Shown one piece after another: positions 22,243 through 33,645 of a DNA stretch of 64,000 nt. Source of the DNA: JADJEK01 sp052034255 (GTDB taxonomy: Bacteria > Planctomycetota > B15-G4 > JADJEK01). A model generated the notes under the pieces. That model was not told the origin of the DNA, did not search any database, and saw only the letters and a list, made by a program, of their open reading frames with translations. The translations under genes were made by a program, and so were the position numbers. The DNA is taken from the NCBI GenBank assembly GCA_052034255.1, contig JBPOIU010000031.1:1-64000 (forward strand), read 5' to 3'. The stretch's first letter is position 1. Each line of letters opens with the position of its first letter.

Positions 22243-23100
22243 TCAGCCGGCGCCTTCGGCGTTGCCTGCGGTGGGGGATTGGCCGCGAGTGTCGTCGTAG
22301 CGGAACCGTTGGCCCAGGTAGACCCGGCGGACTTCCTCGTCGTTGACGAGGTCGCGCGGCAAGCCTTCGCGCAGGATCTTGCCGGCGCTGATGATGTACG
22401 AGCGATCGGTGGTGCTCAGCGTCGAGTGGACGTCGTGGTCGGTCAGCAGGATGCCGATGCCGCGCTTCTTCAACGCGACCAGGATCTCGCTGATCTCTTC
22501 CTTCGCCTTCGGGTCGACGCCCGAGAAGGGTTCGTCGAGCAGGATCAGTCGCGGATCGGTCGCCAACGTACGCGCGATCTCGAGGCGGCGACTCTCGCCG
22601 CCCGACAGCGTGTCGGCGCGATTCTTCGCGAGGAACGCGATGCCGAGTTCGTCGAGCAGCGCTTGCGTGATCTCCGCTCGCTGCGCGCGCGCGTACCCGC
22701 GCACTTCGAGCACGGCGAGGATGTTCTCCTCGACCGTCATCTGGCGGAATACCGAGCGCTCTTGCGACAGGTAGCCGATGCCGAGCCGCGCGCGCTTGTA
22801 CATCGCGTGACGCGTGACGTCGATGCCGTCGAACTCGACCTTGCCTTGCTCCGGCGTGATCAGGCCCACGGTCATATGGAACGACGTGGTCTTGCCGGCG
22901 CCGTTCGGACCGAGCAGCCCGACGATCTCCGAGGGATTGACGTGGAACGAGACGCCGTCGACGACCGTGCGCTTGCCGTAGATCTTCACCAGTCCGCGGA
23001 CGACCAGCAGCGGCTTTTGCGCCTGCGACGGGCGCGACTGCGTGGCCGGTCGCGGATTGGCGGACGGCGGTACGCGGAGCCGGGCTTCCGGTTGCGTCAT
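22243..23100 (-). CDS. lptB: Lipopolysaccharide export ATP-binding protein
   Basis: LptB powers extraction of LPS from the inner membrane together with LptF and LptG. The 285-residue protein has GPNGAGKTT (Walker A), GYLSQERSVFRQMTVEEN (the LptB-type Q-loop), LSGGESRR (ABC signature) and LILLDEPFSGVDP (Walker B). It carries about 30 extra Pro/Ala-rich residues at the N-terminus. The start codon overlaps the lepB stop by 4 bp. Neither lptA nor lptC is adjacent. Its presence indicates an outer membrane with LPS-like lipid. Confidence 0.94.
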   Translation of the reverse strand: MTQPEARLRVPPSANPRPATQSRPSQAQKPLLVVRGLVKIYGKRTVVDGVSFHVNPSEIVGLLGPNGAGKTTSFHMTVGLITPEQGKVEFDGIDVTRHAMYKRARLGIGYLSQERSVFRQMTVEENILAVLEVRGYARAQRAEITQALLDELGIAFLAKNRADTLSGGESRRLEIARTLATDPRLILLDEPFSGVDPKAKEEISEILVALKKRGIGILLTDHDVHSTLSTTDRSYIISAGKILREGLPRDLVNDEEVRRVYLGQRFRYDDTRGQSPTAGNAEGAG

Positions 23101-24710
23101 CGAATCAGCTTCCAGCGAAAGTGCGGAACGATCGGCCAGAATACCGCCAGTGCTTTGCCGAGCAGCAACTTGCGCGGCGCGAACCGGAAGCGATCGTCGG
23201 CCACTTGGTGGAACGTCGCGTCCGAGCGCTGGCGCAGCCTATACGTCTCGCCGTAGATGTCGATGAACTGATCCGGCGCGCCGCCCTGCGCGTTGCTGAT
23301 GTCGCGGTAGGTGCTGGTGCCGTCCGCGAAACGGACTTCTTGCACGTTCCAGTACCGGCTGTCGCTGGAGTTCTGCGTGTTGTCGCCGAGCACGAGCAAG
23401 CCGTCGTCCGGCACGTCGAACGAGCCGAGCGGCGCGCGTCCCGACTTCGTGTAGTGGATGTCGCGACGCACGAGGAGGTCCGCGACGCGGGCCGTTCCGC
23501 CGACGATCTCGAACTCGATCCCGGACTCCGCGGCCTGAGCCGAGGGCATCTCGTCGTAGGCGTAGCGCAGCAGCGGATCGCCATCGACGCAGAGCAGCAG
23601 TTCCTGATCGACGTGGATGAACTCGACCCGCGACGTGCGTCCCTGGGCCAAGCCACTCGTTTTGGCGGTGCCGACGATCGGTGAGCCGCCCGTCCGGCCG
23701 ACCAACCCGGCGTCGCCACCTCCGAGCACGCCGGACTCGAGTCGGGCTTCGCCGTCGATGCGCAGGACGGCACGGTGCTCCAGGCCTTGTCCCGCGATCA
23801 CGACGCGTACGTCGCTGCAGCCCGCATCCGGCGTGACGTCGAACGCGATCGACAGATCGGCGACGTTGTTCGCACCTTCGGAACCGCTCGCGGAGTGGGC
23901 CAGCGGAATGCCCCAGTCCGGGTCGTAGCCGTCGAGGTAGTGGTCACGAATGCCGTCGCCGTGACCGAAGCGAACGAGCGAGTCCGCGCCCACGGCGACT
24001 TCGTCGCCATCCGCCGTAGCTTGCCCGCGCAGCACGTCGAAGGCAGCGGCGAACGACTCGCCCTTCACGCCCGACGGATACAGCGTCTTCATGACCGCAT
24101 CGCGCACGCTCGTCGGCTTGCGCGCGATCTTGAACGGGCCATAGGTCCCGCTCTCGCCCTTCGTCGCCGTGAAGATGTTGCCGTTCTCGATGGAGATGCG
24201 TTCGCCCGGCAACCCGATCAAGCGCTTGATGTAGTTCTTGCTGCGATCGAGCGGGTACTTGAAGACCACGACGTCGAAGCGCTCGGGCTCGTCGAGCAGG
24301 TATGCGAATTTGTTGACGAGTACGCGGTCGTAGATCTGCGCCTCGTCGTTGCCGAGGATCGTCGGCTGCATCGAGCCGGTCGGGATCTTGTACGCCTCGA
24401 GCAGGAAGTGCTTCAGGATCAGCGCCATCACGACCGCGATCGCGAGGCACTCGATGTTCTCGGCGACCACGCGGCCCTTGCCGACGCCGAACAGCCAGCC
24501 CATCCAACCGAACAGTCCGACGATCGCGAAGCGGCCGTAATGCCAGACCTGCGTCCGCTTCAGGGCGTCGTCGAGCAGAGGTTCGGCGAACTCCTTGACG
24601 CCGTATCCGATCAATACGCCGATCACGAGCATCAACACAGCGGAGGCCGGTACGTCGTTCGATTCGGGCGGCGTCGAGTGGGGCGTGGCACCGTCGCGTT
24701 CGTTCGCCAT
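23097..24710 (-). CDS. lepB: Signal peptidase I with large inserted domain
   Basis: The enzyme cleaves signal peptides of exported proteins at the outer face of the inner membrane. Two or three hydrophobic segments lie in residues 22-105. The catalytic Ser113 is in PTGSMQPT, the general base Lys162 is in NYIKRLIGLPGE, and box E (LGDNTQNSSDSRYW) is at about 441-454. About 245 residues (180-425) are inserted between the Lys box and box E. The insert looks like a beta-sandwich (IDGEARLE, FIHVDQELLLCVDGDPLLRY), making the protein 537 residues against about 320 in E. coli. It overlaps lptB by 4 bp and follows lepA by 72 bp. Confidence 0.94.
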   Translation of the reverse strand: MANERDGATPHSTPPESNDVPASAVLMLVIGVLIGYGVKEFAEPLLDDALKRTQVWHYGRFAIVGLFGWMGWLFGVGKGRVVAENIECLAIAVVMALILKHFLLEAYKIPTGSMQPTILGNDEAQIYDRVLVNKFAYLLDEPERFDVVVFKYPLDRSKNYIKRLIGLPGERISIENGNIFTATKGESGTYGPFKIARKPTSVRDAVMKTLYPSGVKGESFAAAFDVLRGQATADGDEVAVGADSLVRFGHGDGIRDHYLDGYDPDWGIPLAHSASGSEGANNVADLSIAFDVTPDAGCSDVRVVIAGQGLEHRAVLRIDGEARLESGVLGGGDAGLVGRTGGSPIVGTAKTSGLAQGRTSRVEFIHVDQELLLCVDGDPLLRYAYDEMPSAQAAESGIEFEIVGGTARVADLLVRRDIHYTKSGRAPLGSFDVPDDGLLVLGDNTQNSSDSRYWNVQEVRFADGTSTYRDISNAQGGAPDQFIDIYGETYRLRQRSDATFHQVADDRFRFAPRKLLLGKALAVFWPIVPHFRWKLIR

Positions 24711-24782
24711 GGGTCTCGAGTTTCGTTTCGCGAAAGGGTCAGGAAGCTCTGGTCCGGACGCGCGAACGCCTGGCGTCCGCCG

Positions 24783-26596
<1,814 letters not shown>

Positions 26597-26600
<4 letters not shown>

Positions 26601-27208
26601 GGTGCTCGGCCTTCGATCCATCCAAGGCGGCGCAAGCTCTCCACGAGGTGGTCGAGAGCGTGGCCGCGGTGACTGAGAGCGTCTTTGCGCGACGAGTCCA
26701 GCTCCGCGAACGTCAGGCCGCTGCCTGGGTCCAGGAACAGCGGATCGTAGCCGAAGCCTCCGTTACCCCGCTGCTCGGTCAGGATCGCGCCTTCGCAGGT
26801 TCCCGTGGCTTCGGCGAGGATCTCGGCGCCTTGCGCCAACGCCAGCGCGCAGACGAAGCGCGCCGTGCGCGCGGGCGCCGCGACGTGCGCGAGACGCTCG
26901 AGCAGCAAGCGGCGGTTCTTTGCGTCGTCGCTGGGCTCGCCGGCGAACCGCGCCGAACGCACGCCCGGGGCGCCGTGGAGCGCATCGACGGCCAATCCGG
27001 AGTCGTCCGCGAGCACCGGCAGCGACGTCACGGCCGCGAATGCCAGCGCCTTCTTGCGTGCGTTCTCGGCGAACGTCGTCCCGTCTTCGACCGGGTCGAG
27101 CGTCAAGCCGAGATCGGCGGGCACCAGCACCTCGACGCCGTGGCGGCCGAGGATGCGGACCAGCTCGGCGCGCTTCTTCGCGTTGTTCGACGCGAGCAGC
27201 AATTTCAT
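26597..27208 (-). CDS. rdgB: XTP/dITP pyrophosphatase (house-cleaning nucleotide hydrolase)
   Basis: The 203-residue protein should hydrolyse non-canonical purine triphosphates (XTP, dITP, ITP) to monophosphates. It starts MKLLLASNNAKKRAEL and has ADDSGLAVDALHGAPGVRSARFAG, GFGYDPLF and SHRGHAL, all characteristic of the Ham1/RdgB family. The ATG overlaps the rph stop by 4 bp, and the stop overlaps lepA. The rph-rdgB pairing is common in bacteria. Confidence 0.96.
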
Positions 27209-27930
27209 GGCGCGTCCTCGCGGATCGCCGCGCGCTGCGCGTCGCGAACGGCGTGCGCGCCGGCGCGCGCGGCGTCGAGGAAGCGCAGCAGTTGGGCGTG
27301 GTCGAACGCGCCCCGTTCGGCGGTGCCTTGCACTTCGACGTACTCGTCGCGCTCGGTCAGGACGACGTTCAGATCGACTTCGGCGCGATTGTCCTCGGCG
27401 GCGTCGAGGTCGACCCACGTCTCGCCGTCGACTTTCCCGACCGACACGGCGGACAGCAGCGACGTCAACGGGGACACCGTGACCTCGCCGCGCTCCAATG
27501 CGCGGCGGATCGCGTCGTGCACAGCGATCACGGCGCCGTTGATCGCCGCGGTGCGCGTGCCGCCATCGGCCTCGAGGACGTCGCAGTCGACGAACAACGT
27601 CATGCCGGGCATCCGACGCAAGTCGATGCACGCGCGCAGCGCGCGGCCGACCAAGCGTTGGATCTCCGTCGAGCGGCCGTCGACCTTGCCGCGGCCGCTG
27701 TCGCGGGCTTTGCGCGTTCGGGTCGAGCCCGGAAGCATCGCGTACTCGGCCGTCAGCCAGCCCTTGTCGGTGCCGAGCAGGAACGGCGGGACACCTTCTT
27801 CGAGCATGGCGGTGCAGAGGACTTTCGTCCGGCCCCAACGCACCAACACCGAACCGCCGGGCGTCGCGGTGAAGCCGCGCTCGAAGGTCAGCGGTCGAAT
27901 GGTGTGTTCGGTTCGCTCGAAACTGCGCAC
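27205..27930 (-). CDS. rph: Ribonuclease PH
   Basis: This phosphorolytic 3'-exonuclease trims tRNA precursors and structured RNA. The 241-residue protein shows GSVLVRWGRTKVLCTAMLEEGVP, TAEYAMLPGSTRTR, GRSTEIQRLVGRALRA and DCDVLEADGGTRTAAI, which include the active-site arginines and phosphate-binding region. It is the promoter-proximal member of rph-rdgB-lepA-lepB-lptB and lies 71 bp after a glycosyltransferase gene on the same strand. Confidence 0.97.
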   Translation of the reverse strand: MRSFERTEHTIRPLTFERGFTATPGGSVLVRWGRTKVLCTAMLEEGVPPFLLGTDKGWLTAEYAMLPGSTRTRKARDSGRGKVDGRSTEIQRLVGRALRACIDLRRMPGMTLFVDCDVLEADGGTRTAAINGAVIAVHDAIRRALERGEVTVSPLTSLLSAVSVGKVDGETWVDLDAAEDNRAEVDLNVVLTERDEYVEVQGTAERGAFDHAQLLRFLDAARAGAHAVRDAQRAAIREDAP

Positions 27931-28001
27931 GACCCGCTCCAGGGCTTCCCGGTCGGAGCGACCGAGACGAAGCCGGGCAGTCTATCGCCCGGCGAGCCGC
28001 C

Positions 28002-29231
28002 TCAGGAAGCCTTGGCCTTGAGCGCTTCGTCGCGGGCGATGCGGCGGTCCGCCAGCATCAACAGGATCTTCTTCAGCGCCCCGAGCGCGTACAGAGTTGC
28101 CGCGAGCAGCACCAACAGCCCGCCGACCGCGATCTGGATCCACGGGTCGTCGATCCGGCGGTATTCGAGATAGGTCGCGATCGCGTGCCGATTGAGCACG
28201 ATCGCGGCCACGCAGCTGAGCGTGCCGAGCGTGAACGGGTGCGACAGCAGGATCGCGTCGCAGATGCGATGCAGCGCGTGCGGGGGGCCGCGCCGGCCAT
28301 GCAAGATCGCGGTCGCGGCTTCGGCCACCAAGCCCGTCCCGAGCAGCGTGATCCCGGTCACCGTCAGCACCACGATCGTGAACACGCGGTAGATCGCGTC
28401 CGCCGGCAGCGCGCCGGTGTCCAGCAGATGGCGAATCGGTTGCGCGCTGTAGAGGCCAGCGATCACGAGGCAGAGCAGGCCCGGCGCACCGAAGAACGCG
28501 AACGGTCGATACGACAGCGCGATCTCGCCGAGCACGCGCAGGAAGCGTTGGCCGTCCTTCAGTACCGACAGCTTCGAGGTGCCGATGCGCTCGGCGTACG
28601 GGATCGGGACTTCGACCAGCTTCAGCGACTGGTCGAACACGGCCTTCGCGCTCATCGCCGGCGTGAAGTGCATGCCGTCGGGCAGCGGGGCGAGCTTCGG
28701 CAGTGCGTCGCGTCGCATCACGCGCATGCCGCTCGCGAGGTCGGTGACGTGCTGCGGCGACACGACGTTGATCATCGTCGCGAACAGCCGATTGCCGAGC
28801 CGTCGGATCGGCGGCATGTGATTGCCCGGCGCCAAGCGGTTGCCGGAGACGACGTCGGCGTCCTGCTCGACGAGCGTCTTCGCGAGCCGGCCGAGCAGCA
28901 GGGGATCGCAGGTGCCGTCGGCGTCGAGGAACGACAGCAATTCGCCGCGCGCCGCCGCGAAGCCGGTCTTGATCGCGACGCCGTAGCCCTTGTTGACGCC
29001 GTGCTGCACGAGCTCTGCGTCGGCGATCTCGCGCACGATCGCGGCCGTGCGATCGGACGAGCCGTCGTCGACCACGATGACGTCGACGGCGTCGAGGCCG
29101 GCCTCGGCGCGGATGGCCGCGCGCGCGTCGAGACACGAGCGGACGGTCTTGCCGATGGCCGCCTCTTCGTTGAAGGCGGGGATGACGATGGACAGGCGCA
29201 CGCGCGGATTCTCTAGCGACCAAGGACACAT
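28002..29231 (-). CDS. Family 2 glycosyltransferase with C-terminal membrane anchor
   Basis: Residues about 10-235 are a GT-A fold: LSIVIPAFNEEAAIG, VDVIVVDDGSSDRT, NKGYGVAIKTGFAAARGELLSFLDADG (the DxD-type metal site) and GSRL-like SGNRLAPG. The resemblance is to dolichyl/undecaprenyl-phosphate mannose or glucose synthases. The C-terminal third has about four hydrophobic segments. It would load a sugar onto a lipid carrier at the inner membrane. A GTG at 29201 just before LSIVIP is an alternative start. The neighbouring membrane proteins upstream may use the product, but that is inference. Confidence 0.88.
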   Translation of the reverse strand: MCPWSLENPRVRLSIVIPAFNEEAAIGKTVRSCLDARAAIRAEAGLDAVDVIVVDDGSSDRTAAIVREIADAELVQHGVNKGYGVAIKTGFAAARGELLSFLDADGTCDPLLLGRLAKTLVEQDADVVSGNRLAPGNHMPPIRRLGNRLFATMINVVSPQHVTDLASGMRVMRRDALPKLAPLPDGMHFTPAMSAKAVFDQSLKLVEVPIPYAERIGTSKLSVLKDGQRFLRVLGEIALSYRPFAFFGAPGLLCLVIAGLYSAQPIRHLLDTGALPADAIYRVFTIVVLTVTGITLLGTGLVAEAATAILHGRRGPPHALHRICDAILLSHPFTLGTLSCVAAIVLNRHAIATYLEYRRIDDPWIQIAVGGLLVLLAATLYALGALKKILLMLADRRIARDEALKAKAS

Positions 29232-29292
29232 TCAAGGGGGCGCGCCGATTGTTTCGCCGCGTTGGCTCGCTCCGGTGTTCGAGGTTCGGGGA

Positions 29293-30135
29293 TCACGCGG
29301 TCGGACTCGTCCCGTCGCGGCCACGTCCGTCGCGCGGCACGCCGTCGATCGCGATGACCTCGACCAGTTCAGCGGCCCACGTGGTCCTCGAACCGTCGTC
29401 ATGGGTGAGGATCGGCGCGAGGTCCGCGTCCACGCCCGCGAACGTTCCGACGCGGCGTTCGTGGCCGCGCGCGAGCTCGACGCGATGCCCCGACAGTCCG
29501 TCGTGCGCGTTCAACCGGTGCGCCAGTGCGGGGACGCCGTCGAGCTCGAACGCGCGCCACTCCTGTTCCAGTCCGTGCAGGACCGCATCGAGAGCCGAGC
29601 CGAGGTCGGCGAAGCGCGCGCCCGCGGCCTGCAGCGAGCCCGGTCGTTCGCGCAGCTCTTCAGGGGGCGGCGTGTTCGGAACCAGGACGTTGACGCCGAT
29701 CCCGATCACGTGCGCGCGACCGCCGTCCAGTGCTTCGGCCAGGATGCCCGCGACCTTGGCGCCATCCGCGTCCACGACGTCGTTCGGCCAGCGGACGCGC
29801 AGCACGCCGCCGTAGGCCGAAGCCGCGCGCACGACGCCGAGAGCGGCCAGCTGGGTGACGCACGCCGGCCGAGCCAACGCGCGGTGCGGCACGACCACCA
29901 GCGACAACGCGAGTCCCGCGCCGGGAGGCGACCACCACCGTCGTCCACGGGTCCCGCGGCCCGACGTCTGCTCGTGCGTGGTGACGACCAGGCCGTCGCT
30001 CGCCGCGCCGAGTTCGGCGTAGGCGAGCTTCGCCAAATCCTGCGTCGAGGATGCCGTCCGATGCACGTCGACGCGGCGGCCGAAGCGGCGGTCGCGATGC
30101 TCGCCCGCGCAGCGCTCGAGTCCGTCGTCGCTCAC
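29293..30135 (-). CDS. birA: Biotin-[acetyl-CoA carboxylase] ligase, short form without HTH
   Basis: The 280-residue protein should attach biotin to the carrier protein of biotin-dependent carboxylases. The catalytic core shows STQDLAK, TSGRGTRGRRWWSPPGAGLALSLV (biotinyl-AMP loop), VRWPNDVV and KVAGILAE, followed by GIGVNVLV. It has no N-terminal DNA-binding domain, so it probably does not repress biotin genes. The start is GTG, overlapping the stop of the upstream membrane gene as GTGA. Confidence 0.9.
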   Translation of the reverse strand: MSDDGLERCAGEHRDRRFGRRVDVHRTASSTQDLAKLAYAELGAASDGLVVTTHEQTSGRGTRGRRWWSPPGAGLALSLVVVPHRALARPACVTQLAALGVVRAASAYGGVLRVRWPNDVVDADGAKVAGILAEALDGGRAHVIGIGVNVLVPNTPPPEELRERPGSLQAAGARFADLGSALDAVLHGLEQEWRAFELDGVPALAHRLNAHDGLSGHRVELARGHERRVGTFAGVDADLAPILTHDDGSRTTWAAELVEVIAIDGVPRDGRGRDGTSPTA

Positions 30136-31511
30136 GGCTCGCCCTCGCGCGGGTCGCACAGCAGCGCGATCGCGGCGATCGCCAACGGCGCCATGTGGAA
30201 GAACGTGCGCGGGATCGAGGTCGCCAGCGAATCGACGATCGGCAGCGGCGTCACCACGAACACCAACGCGTACGCGACGGCCATCGCGCACAACACGGCG
30301 AGCGTGAACACGACGGCCGGACGCGCGATGCGTCGCACGCAGAGCACGAGCGCGCCTGCGAGCGCGATCCACGCCACGCCGTGCCGATCGACCGCGAGTG
30401 CTTCGCCGACCGCGACGCGGACGATCACCCCGCCGCGCCAGGCGTTGGCTTCGAGGCGTTCTGTGGTGATCTGCTCCTGATAATTCTCGTCCCGTGCCGG
30501 GAGCTGCGCGCGGTACGCGAACCACGGCGCCGCGAGGGCAGTGGCGACGACCAGCGTCACACCGAGCGTGCGCAGGTCACCGCCGCGCGACGCTCGGAAT
30601 CGCGTGACCGCGAGCGCGAGCACTCCGGCACCGGCGAGCGCGATCGTCAGCGGTTGGCCCTCGTTCTTCGTGAACAGCGCGAACCCGACGCAGGCGCCGA
30701 GCATCGCGGCGCTGCGTGCGTCGCGCCGCTGCGCCCACGTCAACGCAGTCGCCAGCGTCGCGGCGACGAGGGCGGTGAACATGGGATCGGCGTAACCGGC
30801 CGGGATCGAGCCGGGGAAGCGGAAGTCGATCCCACTGCGCCAGAATTGCGGCGTGGCGATCAACATCGCTCCGGCCAGAGCCGCGAGTCGGGGAGAGACG
30901 CGCGTGCGCAACGCGCCAAATAGCGCCAGCCCAGCGCCGAGCTGTGCGAGCAGGAACACGCCGCGCGCGGGGCCTTCGGCGGGTTCGCCGACGCAACCGT
31001 GGACGAACGCCTGAGCGAGCGGCACGACGAGCGGGTAGTTCGGATGGAACAGGAAGCGCCCGTCCTCGACCAGGTCCGGCGTCCGCACGGATCCGTCGCG
31101 TGCGAGTGCGAGCGCCTTCAGCCCCCAGTTGGAGAACGCGTCGTTGGCCGGGGGTAGCCACGCGACGAACGTGATGCCGAGGGCGAGGCAGGCGACGGGC
31201 ACCGCGACGCGGGCCACGCGTTCGAACCATGGCGTGGGAGGTGCGGGTGCGGCCGCATCCGAGCTCCGCCGCGTGCGCCACGCGCTTGCCAGCCACACGA
31301 CAAGCGTTACGCAGCCGAGAGCGCGGAACGCGACGGTGGTCCACGTCACGCCGGCGAGGCTGCCGACGAACGCCACCCAGGCGATGATCGCGGGCCCGAG
31401 GACGCACGCGAGCCCGCGACGCAGCGCTTCGTCCCGGCACGTCGCGCGCGCCACGACGTCGCCCGCGGCATACGTCGAACACAATGCGAGTCCCGCCCAC
31501 AGCGCGCTCAT
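30132..31511 (-). CDS. Polytopic membrane protein, GT39/PMT-like glycosyltransferase candidate
   Basis: The 459-residue protein has about ten hydrophobic segments. The first large loop reads PPANDAFSNWGLKALAL, with an acidic residue after the first segments, and is followed by FHPNYPLVVPLAQAFV. This layout resembles lipid-linked sugar transferases of the GT-C fold (dolichyl-phosphate-mannose protein mannosyltransferase-like), but no decisive motif is seen. It overlaps both neighbours by 4 bp. A GT2 lipid-sugar synthase lies two genes downstream, which suits a donor-user pair. Confidence 0.6.
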   Translation of the reverse strand: MSALWAGLALCSTYAAGDVVARATCRDEALRRGLACVLGPAIIAWVAFVGSLAGVTWTTVAFRALGCVTLVVWLASAWRTRRSSDAAAPAPPTPWFERVARVAVPVACLALGITFVAWLPPANDAFSNWGLKALALARDGSVRTPDLVEDGRFLFHPNYPLVVPLAQAFVHGCVGEPAEGPARGVFLLAQLGAGLALFGALRTRVSPRLAALAGAMLIATPQFWRSGIDFRFPGSIPAGYADPMFTALVAATLATALTWAQRRDARSAAMLGACVGFALFTKNEGQPLTIALAGAGVLALAVTRFRASRGGDLRTLGVTLVVATALAAPWFAYRAQLPARDENYQEQITTERLEANAWRGGVIVRVAVGEALAVDRHGVAWIALAGALVLCVRRIARPAVVFTLAVLCAMAVAYALVFVVTPLPIVDSLATSIPRTFFHMAPLAIAAIALLCDPREGEP

Positions 31512-32260
31512 GGACGCTCCGTGCCATCGGCGCGCAGCGGGATGATCGCGCGGGCATCGCCGGCGACGAGCCCGCGGAGGTCGACCACCGCCGCGTAACC
31601 GCGCGTGGCGCATTCGCGGGCGACGTCGGGCTTGGCGCGCAGCAAGGCGCGGAACGTCGTCGCGTCGAACCGCGCGTTCGGGTCGGTCGGTGTGTAGATC
31701 CGCAGCGGGAATGCCACGTACCCGAATACGTGCAGGTGATCGGGGTCCGCGAAGTCGATCACCAGGACGCGGGCATCGGAAGGAACCGTGGCTGCGACGA
31801 CCGCGGCGGCGCTCGTGGCCGCCGGATAGAGCTCCGCGAAGCGCTCGATGCGCGTGGCTCGCGGCAAACCCCGGCGCATGGCGGCGTGGACGACGTCGGT
31901 CTGTTCGATCGCAATCAGGCCGCTCGCCGCGAGGCCGCCCGCGAGCAGCACGCTGCCGAGCGGATGGGCGCGGGTCGCTTCGCGCGAGCCCGCGGCCGCC
32001 AGTCCCAAGGCCGCGAGCCCCAATGCCAGACCGAGGGTGCGGAGTCGGTCCGGCAGCCGTTCGAACTCGCGCTCGAGTCGGCCGGCGTTGTACTCCCGCG
32101 GACCGTCGGCATGGGCGGAACAGGTGGCGAGCGGCACGTCGACCAGCCAGCGCCGGGCGACCGCGGACGTCCCCAACGCCGGCGCCGCGAACGCGAGCCC
32201 GATGGCCAGCACGCCGACGGCGAGCGCCACTCCGCGGAAGTTCCACCGTTCCGTGCGCAT
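31508..32260 (-). CDS. Membrane protein of unknown function
   Basis: The 250-residue protein has an N-terminal transmembrane segment (FRGVALAVGVLAIGLAFAAP), a short exposed loop, a hydrophobic hairpin (about 80-120), then a soluble C-terminal domain (about 150-250) with VLVIDFADPDHLHVFGYVAFPLR. No family was recognised. Upstream in-frame starts exist (ATG 32299); ATG 32260 is used because it places the charged MRTERWN directly before the membrane segment. It overlaps the next gene by an ATGA and is the first member of the minus-strand run leading to birA. Confidence 0.65.
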   Translation of the reverse strand: MRTERWNFRGVALAVGVLAIGLAFAAPALGTSAVARRWLVDVPLATCSAHADGPREYNAGRLEREFERLPDRLRTLGLALGLAALGLAAAGSREATRAHPLGSVLLAGGLAASGLIAIEQTDVVHAAMRRGLPRATRIERFAELYPAATSAAAVVAATVPSDARVLVIDFADPDHLHVFGYVAFPLRIYTPTDPNARFDATTFRALLRAKPDVARECATRGYAAVVDLRGLVAGDARAIIPLRADGTERP

Positions 32261-32349
32261 GCGGTCAACAAACCCGGCACGAGCGCCCGTGGCAAGCATC
32301 CGGCGCTGTTTCCGATCGTCGGCCCCCGGGAGGGGTGCCCTGGAGGAGC

Positions 32350-33645
32350 ATGCCTCCGAGCGCCCCGAAACGCCTTCCTGGCCGGTTCTTGGCCAGTGGT
32401 ATCATCCGGCCCGTGTTCTGGGTTCGACGCGGTCTCGGCCTACCGCGGCTCGGTGCTCTCCTCATTTCGTGCGTTGCCGCATGTTCGCGTGCGGACGACG
32501 CCGCGACTTCGTCGACCGCGGACGTCGACGACTCCCGATTGCGCGAAGCGCCCGCGTTCCAGCGCGTGAAGTCGAAGGTCGAGAGTCTCGAGCGCCGCAT
32601 CGCGACTCTGGAGCGCGACGCCGACGCCCGCGTCGACTTGGCGAAGGCCTACCTGCAAGGCGGGATGCGCGCGCGCGCCGAGGGACATTTGCGCGATGCG
32701 CTCGCGCTCGATCCCGACCAAATCGAAGCCCGCATCATCCTGGTCGATCTCGCGCTCGCGTCCGGGGACGTCGCCGCTGCACGCACTTGGATCGACGCCG
32801 GCCTGGCGCGGAAAGAGAGTGTCGCGCTGCTCGTGGCCGACGCCAAGGCCCGCGTGCTCGCCGATCCGGTGGGGGGACGCGCCGAGGCTCTGCGCGTGCT
32901 CCTGCGTGCGTTGGAGATGAAGCCCGATCATCTCGATGCGAACTACGAGGCGGCCACGTTGCTGCTCGAGAACGGCGACGCCGAAGCCGCGGCGACGCGA
33001 CTCGAACGCGTCGTCCAAAGCTCCCCGAACCACCTGGGCGCGCAGTTCAAGCTCGCGCGTGCGTATCGCGCACTTGGTCGACTGGACGACGCCACGCGCG
33101 TCACGGCGACGCATCGGCGCCTCGGTCGACTGGACGACCTGGGCATGCTGAGTCAGGCCGACACACCGGAAGCGTCGCTCGCGTTGGCGGACGTGCTGGA
33201 GAAGGGCGGGGATCGGTCCGGTGCGCGGGCCGAGCTCGCACAGGCGCTGGAACGGTTCCCCGAGCACCCGCACCTGAACACGCGGCTCGCGACCGCATGT
33301 GCCTCCGACGGGGATCCGACGGCAGCCCAAGCAGCATTCGAGTCCGCGCTGCGGCGACTCCCCGACGACGTGGGCGTGTTGACGGAGTACGCGCGCTTCC
33401 TCGCGACGGGTCCCGCGGTGACGCGGGATGCTCCGCGGGCGGTGGCGATCGCGCGTGCCGCGGTCGATCGCACCTCCGGCACGGATGCGGGCACGATCGA
33501 AGTGCTGGCGGACGCCTATCTCGCGAATGGCGACACGGCGCGCGCCGTCGCCGCATTGCGTGAGGCGGAGCGGCTCGCTCCGAAGAAGGTCGCGCTGGCA
33601 CGGAAGCGGGAGCGGCTCGAGCGCGATGCCGGAGGTCCACCATGA
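32350..33645 (+). CDS. TPR-repeat lipoprotein
   Basis: The 431-residue protein has an N-terminal export signal ending in LISCVAAC, a probable lipobox. A coiled-coil segment (KVESLERRIATLERDAD) leads into about eight tetratricopeptide-like units (for example AKAYLQGGMRARAEGHLRDALALDPD and ALADVLEKGGDRSGARAELAQALERFP). ATG 32350 follows GGAGGAG; GTG 32413 would give a shorter, more standard signal peptide. It overlaps the next gene by 4 bp. TPR proteins paired with ASPIC/FG-GAP proteins are common in planctomycetes, but their function is not established. Confidence 0.8.
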   Translation: MPPSAPKRLPGRFLASGIIRPVFWVRRGLGLPRLGALLISCVAACSRADDAATSSTADVDDSRLREAPAFQRVKSKVESLERRIATLERDADARVDLAKAYLQGGMRARAEGHLRDALALDPDQIEARIILVDLALASGDVAAARTWIDAGLARKESVALLVADAKARVLADPVGGRAEALRVLLRALEMKPDHLDANYEAATLLLENGDAEAAATRLERVVQSSPNHLGAQFKLARAYRALGRLDDATRVTATHRRLGRLDDLGMLSQADTPEASLALADVLEKGGDRSGARAELAQALERFPEHPHLNTRLATACASDGDPTAAQAAFESALRRLPDDVGVLTEYARFLATGPAVTRDAPRAVAIARAAVDRTSGTDAGTIEVLADAYLANGDTARAVAALREAERLAPKKVALARKRERLERDAGGPP

